Source: Actinomycetota bacterium (GTDB lineage: Bacteria; Actinomycetota; Geothermincolia; Fen-727; JAQURN01). Taken from it: a DNA stretch of 8,477 nucleotides. Shown here piece by piece: positions 6,052 through 8,477 of this stretch. The translations under genes were made by a program, and so were the position numbers. A model generated the notes under the pieces. That model did not search any database and was not told the DNA's origin. It was given only the letters and a program-made list of their open reading frames with translations. The stretch's first letter is position 1. Each line of letters opens with the position of its first letter. The stretch lies in the NCBI GenBank assembly GCA_028715585.1, contig JAQURN010000046.1, forward strand, positions 1 to 8,477. Direction: 5' to 3'.

Positions 6052-6138
6052 TCAAACTTTCCAACTGATTTTGAGGAATCGAACCGAGGGGGGCTTACCT
6101 ATCTTGCGGGGGGAGCATTCCCCCCAGCAATCTAACTT
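6035..6138 (+). repeat. Direct repeat copy B
   Basis: The second copy of the 104-base repeat, with one mismatch. It carries the same tRNA-complementary segment (6058-6085) and the G6/C6 hairpin (6104-6130). After CTAACTT the sequence differs from copy A: copy A continues with AGGGGGG and copy B with CTTACATTTCC. Confidence 0.95.
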
Positions 6139-6143
6139 CTTAC

Positions 6144-6159
6144 ATTTCCTGCAGGAAAT
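6144..6159. other. 16-base perfect palindrome
   Basis: ATTTCCTGCAGGAAAT is its own reverse complement and starts six bases after repeat copy B. It could be an operator or part of a further repeat element. It is over 480 bases from the nearest gene start, so a classic operator role is not obvious. Confidence 0.5.
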
Positions 6160-6341
6160 TATTCCTTCTTGCGGTTTCTGTCCTGAGTGCACCAACTAGG
6201 TTCGCGAAAACTATTGGAATGAGCAAAGCTGAGAGAGTTAAAGAGCGTAAGGGGAATAACAGCAGCGCAAGAATCCTCGAGCGCGCCCAGCCCAATGTGC
6301 GAAATACACAGCGGTATGAATGTTAGGCCGTGAGGGACAGC
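6160..6341. other. Intergenic stretch with no supported gene
   Basis: No RNA gene, convincing reading frame or terminator is seen. A 35-codon plus-strand frame from ATG 6219 has no ribosome site and no recognisable content. The stretch separates the tRNA repeat region from the 3' end of the minus-strand phasin-like gene. Confidence 0.5.
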
Positions 6342-6629
6342 TTATTTTTTAGATGGCTTCTTTGTTGCCGCTTTCTTCGCCGCGGGCTTGCGACAAGCAG
6401 GCTTCTTTGTTGCTGCTTTCTTTGCCGCCGCTTTCTTCGCAGCTGGCTTCTTTGCCGTTGCCATTTTCTCCTCCACTCTAGAGAGCCTCTTCTCAACCTG
6501 TTTTAAGTCATCCCTGGTTGCGACACCTAGGGAGGTGAGCGTGTTCTTGACTAATGTCTCGATGTTCTCTGCAAGTCCTTCCATAAGCTTGTCCACTGCT
6601 CCCATCCCGGCTGATTTCTGTACCGCCAT
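6342..6629 (-). CDS. Phasin-like small protein with Lys/Ala-rich histone H1-like tail
   Basis: A 95-residue protein. Residues 10-57 are amphipathic helix and heptad-like coiled coil, with 'LTSLGVATRDDLKQVEKRLSRVEEKM', similar to the end of PhaF/PhaI-type polyhydroxyalkanoate granule proteins ('LGVPTRDE..' then a coiled coil). Residues 58-95 are an AAKKP-type tail, which in PhaF and histone-like proteins binds DNA non-specifically. It may therefore tie a granule, membrane or other partner to the nucleoid; PHA storage itself is not shown, since no PHA synthesis gene is in the window. A single Cys79 and Arg80 interrupt the tail. The start is ATG 6629 with GGGAGGT four bases before it; a TTG at 6644 lies before the ribosome site and is rejected. 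It lies 98 bases downstream of the ATPase gene, with its own candidate promoter. Confidence 0.75.
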   Translation of the reverse strand: MAVQKSAGMGAVDKLMEGLAENIETLVKNTLTSLGVATRDDLKQVEKRLSRVEEKMATAKKPAAKKAAAKKAATKKPACRKPAAKKAATKKPSKK

Positions 6630-6660
6630 CTGACCTCCCTTCAAGTAGCCTAGTTTTGTA

Positions 6661-6690
6661 ATTCTATATTGATGAAGCGCTCCATTGCAA
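6661..6690 (-). promoter_or_regulatory. Candidate promoter of the phasin-like gene
   Basis: Reading the minus strand, TTGCAA (6690-6685) is separated by 18 bases from TAGAAT (6666-6661), four and five of six consensus matches. A better -35, TTGACT (6696-6691), lies just upstream but 24 bases from the -10. Transcription would begin around 6654, giving a leader of about 25 bases that carries GGGAGGT. Confidence 0.4.
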
Positions 6691-6727
6691 AGTCAACTTT
6701 TTGAGTTCACCAAATAAAACCCGCGAA

Positions 6728-8477
6728 TCAGAAAGTCTTTCTGTTGCCCTCCTTTTTTCTGGCGAGCTTCGCGGATATTACTTTGATTCTGTCTATGATT
6801 AGCACGGGTACTAGTGAGCAGAGGGCAATTAGCAACCAGCCCTCAAGGCTTGGGGCGCATGTGTGGAAAGCCTTTTGCATGAATGGCACGTAGATTACTG
6901 CCAGTTGAAGCAGGAGCGAAGCAAACAAGGCTCCCACGAGATATCTGTTTCCCCATGGTGGTTCTGTGAAGAAAGACCTTTCCTCAGAGTGGAAATTGAG
7001 AGAGTGCAAAAGCTGGGTGAAAACCATCGTGGAGAAAACAATGGTCCGAGCCATCTCTGCTCCCTTGTTCTCCCATGGATAGTTAAAAACAAAGTGGGCT
7101 AGAACGAAGGAAAGGAGCGCGCCGGCGGCAATGGTAACTCCGTACCAGAGGAGCTTTCTCAACCTCGAGTACGCAAGTATGCTCTCCCCTGGTTTTCTGG
7201 GGGGACGGTCCATCAAATCTGCTTCTGGCGTGTCCATCCCCAAAGCGAGCGCGGGGAGCCCATCTGTTACCAGGTTGACCCAGAGTATCTGTACCGGAAG
7301 CAGGGGGAGGGGAAAGCCAGCAAGCATCGCGATGAACATGACGAGTACTTCGCTGATGTTGCACGAGAGGAGGAAATATATAAACTTCTTGATGTTGCTG
7401 AAAATTGTGCGCCCTTCACGCACTGCCGTGACGATGGTAGCAAAGTTGTCGTCCATGAGAACCATGTCGCTTGCCTCTTTGGAGACATCTGTGCCCGTGA
7501 TTCCCATGGCGACGCCTATGTCAGCACGTTTCAAGGCAGGTGCGTCGTTCACCCCGTCCCCGGTCATCGCGACTACATGCCCTTTGGATTTGAGCGCATC
7601 TACTATCTTCACTTTGTGTCTGGGAGAAACACGCGCGTAGACGCTGATGTTTTCGGCTCTTTCTCCAAGCTCTTCGTCTGACATCTTCTCCAGTTCTATC
7701 GCGTCGACGAATTCCTTGCCTTCAGAGAGGATTCCCAGCTCTTTGCCGATTGCCTGCGCCGTGGCGAGATGGTCACCCGTCACCATCGCTACAGAGATTT
7801 TCGCTCTCTTGCAGGTAGCGAGAGCGTCGAATACTTCTTGCCTGGGCGGGTCCTTCATCGCGTAGGCACCCAGGAACACCAGGCCGCGCTCGATTTCTGA
7901 TGGATCTGCCTCGGCTGGAAGCGCGTCTATGATTCTGTATGCTAAGGCAATGGTCCGGAGTGCCCTTCCGCCAAGCTCTTCGGTAGTCTTGAGTATTTTT
8001 GTTTTCTTCTCATTGGTAAGGGGTTCGACTTTGTCACCCTTCTGGAGGCCAGATGAGCGAGCTAAAAGTGCCTCGGTGGCGCCTTTTGTGAGAACGATGT
8101 ATCCGTTATCATAAGGGTGGACAGTGCTCATCATTTTCCTGTCGGAATCAAAGGGAATCTCCATGAGACGAGGCATCCTCTCTTCGAGTTCATCCTTTTT
8201 CACCTCTGCTTTTTTTGCCGCGGCAAGCAAGGCGACTTCGGTTGAGTCTCCGACAAAGGAGCCATCGGGAGTCTCCCTCGAATCGTTGCATAGAACCGCA
8301 GCCAGATTCGAGAGGTGGAACGCCTCTGAGTTGCGTACCTCTCCCGTGAGGAAGTCTTCAAACGGTTTTGGGGATTCGTCGGCTAGAAACGCTTCGACCA
8401 CGGTCATCTGGTTGAGGGTAAGGGTCCCTGTTTTGTCAGAGCAGATAAAGTCGGCGCAGCCTAGGGTTTCAACTGCT
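6728..8477 (-). CDS. P2-type cation-transporting ATPase, Ca2+-pump-like; 5' part outside the window
   Basis: The C-terminal 582 residues of a P-type ATPase that pumps a cation across the membrane at the cost of ATP. The frame runs unbroken through ATG 8407 to the window edge, so that ATG is internal. In visible order: 'CSDKTGTLTLNQ' with phosphorylated Asp14, N-domain 'PFDSDRKMMS' and 'KGATE' (131-135), 'KDPPRQEV', 'TGDH' (233-236), 'MTGDGVNDAP' (304-313), then about six membrane helices. M5 has 'CNISEV' (Asn373, Glu376) and M6 'NLVTDGLP' (Asn401, Thr404, Asp405), the same set as the SERCA/PMR1 Ca2+ ligands, which favours a Ca2+ (or Ca2+/Mn2+) exporter. The missing part would hold the A-domain and M1-M4 with the PEGL motif. 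It ends with a basic cytoplasmic tail. The phasin-like gene follows on the same strand. Confidence 0.95.
   Translation of the reverse strand, partial: AVETLGCADFICSDKTGTLTLNQMTVVEAFLADESPKPFEDFLTGEVRNSEAFHLSNLAAVLCNDSRETPDGSFVGDSTEVALLAAAKKAEVKKDELEERMPRLMEIPFDSDRKMMSTVHPYDNGYIVLTKGATEALLARSSGLQKGDKVEPLTNEKKTKILKTTEELGGRALRTIALAYRIIDALPAEADPSEIERGLVFLGAYAMKDPPRQEVFDALATCKRAKISVAMVTGDHLATAQAIGKELGILSEGKEFVDAIELEKMSDEELGERAENISVYARVSPRHKVKIVDALKSKGHVVAMTGDGVNDAPALKRADIGVAMGITGTDVSKEASDMVLMDDNFATIVTAVREGRTIFSNIKKFIYFLLSCNISEVLVMFIAMLAGFPLPLLPVQILWVNLVTDGLPALALGMDTPEADLMDRPPRKPGESILAYSRLRKLLWYGVTIAAGALLSFVLAHFVFNYPWENKGAEMARTIVFSTMVFTQLLHSLNFHSEERSFFTEPPWGNRYLVGALFASLLLQLAVIYVPFMQKAFHTCAPSLEGWLLIALCSLVPVLIIDRIKVISAKLARKKEGNRKTF

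Noticed and set aside
5802..6138. CRISPR array
   Set aside because: Only two long copies, one spacer of 129 bases, a tRNA end inside the repeat and no cas genes.
5802..6138. Classic attL/attR of an integrated element
   Set aside because: Identity extends 87 bases past the tRNA end and the enclosed segment is only 129 bases with no gene; kept only as one possible origin.
5987..6199. 70-codon plus-strand frame crossing repeat copy B
   Set aside because: It translates the tRNA remnant and the repeat, lacks a ribosome site and resembles no protein family.
6219..6326. 35-codon frame from ATG 6219
   Set aside because: No Shine-Dalgarno sequence before the ATG, mostly charged low-information sequence, and no support from neighbours.
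6388..6633. 81-codon plus-strand frame rich in Phe and Ala
   Set aside because: It is the complement of the AAKK repeat tail of the phasin-like gene, a common artefact of such repeats.

Overview
The window reads as bacterial chromosome of moderate GC (roughly half, by eye). It holds two incomplete genes at the edges, five complete protein genes, and one tRNA with an unusual repeat region downstream. Several starts look like TTG or GTG behind strong Shine-Dalgarno sequences. The large secreted protein carries tandem 'WYFAEG..REGF' repeats. From memory these resemble DUF5719-type repeats common in deep-branching Actinobacteriota from subsurface or hot-spring metagenomes (Geothermincolia/Aquicultoria/Hakubella-like groups). 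That placement is inference and rests on no rRNA or marker gene.

Left part (1-1321): the 3' part of a DUF169 gene on the plus strand converges, with only 21 bases between, on a DUF2889 gene on the minus strand. A 198-base divergent intergenic region follows, with an extended -10 element for the DUF2889 gene and a leader with a short reading frame before the next gene.

Middle (1322-5651): a 731-residue membrane-anchored protein joins four beta-type repeats to a C-terminal NodB polysaccharide deacetylase. After a 214-base gap with a good promoter comes a C45-type Ntn-hydrolase (acyltransferase/amidohydrolase), followed 63 bases later by a short VIT1/CCC1-like membrane protein. These last two are probably co-transcribed, although the second may have its own promoter.

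RNA and repeat region (5652-6341): a complete tRNA-Ala(UGC) with encoded CCA and the G3:U70 identity pair. The last 17 bases of the tRNA plus 87 bases downstream recur 233 bases later with a single mismatch in 104. The repeat carries G6/C6 hairpins and a 28-base segment complementary to both the D-loop and the T-arm of the tRNA. A 16-base perfect palindrome lies just beyond the second copy. No protein gene is supported in this 523-base stretch.

Right part (6342-8477, minus strand): a small phasin-like protein with a lysine/alanine-rich, histone-H1-like tail lies downstream of a P2-type (Ca2+-pump-like) cation ATPase that runs off the window edge, with the phosphorylated-Asp motif just inside it.

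No defence system, CRISPR array, transposase or integrase gene is visible. The least explained part is the tRNA-linked repeat region. The most distinctive protein is the repeat-deacetylase fusion with its altered first catalytic motif.
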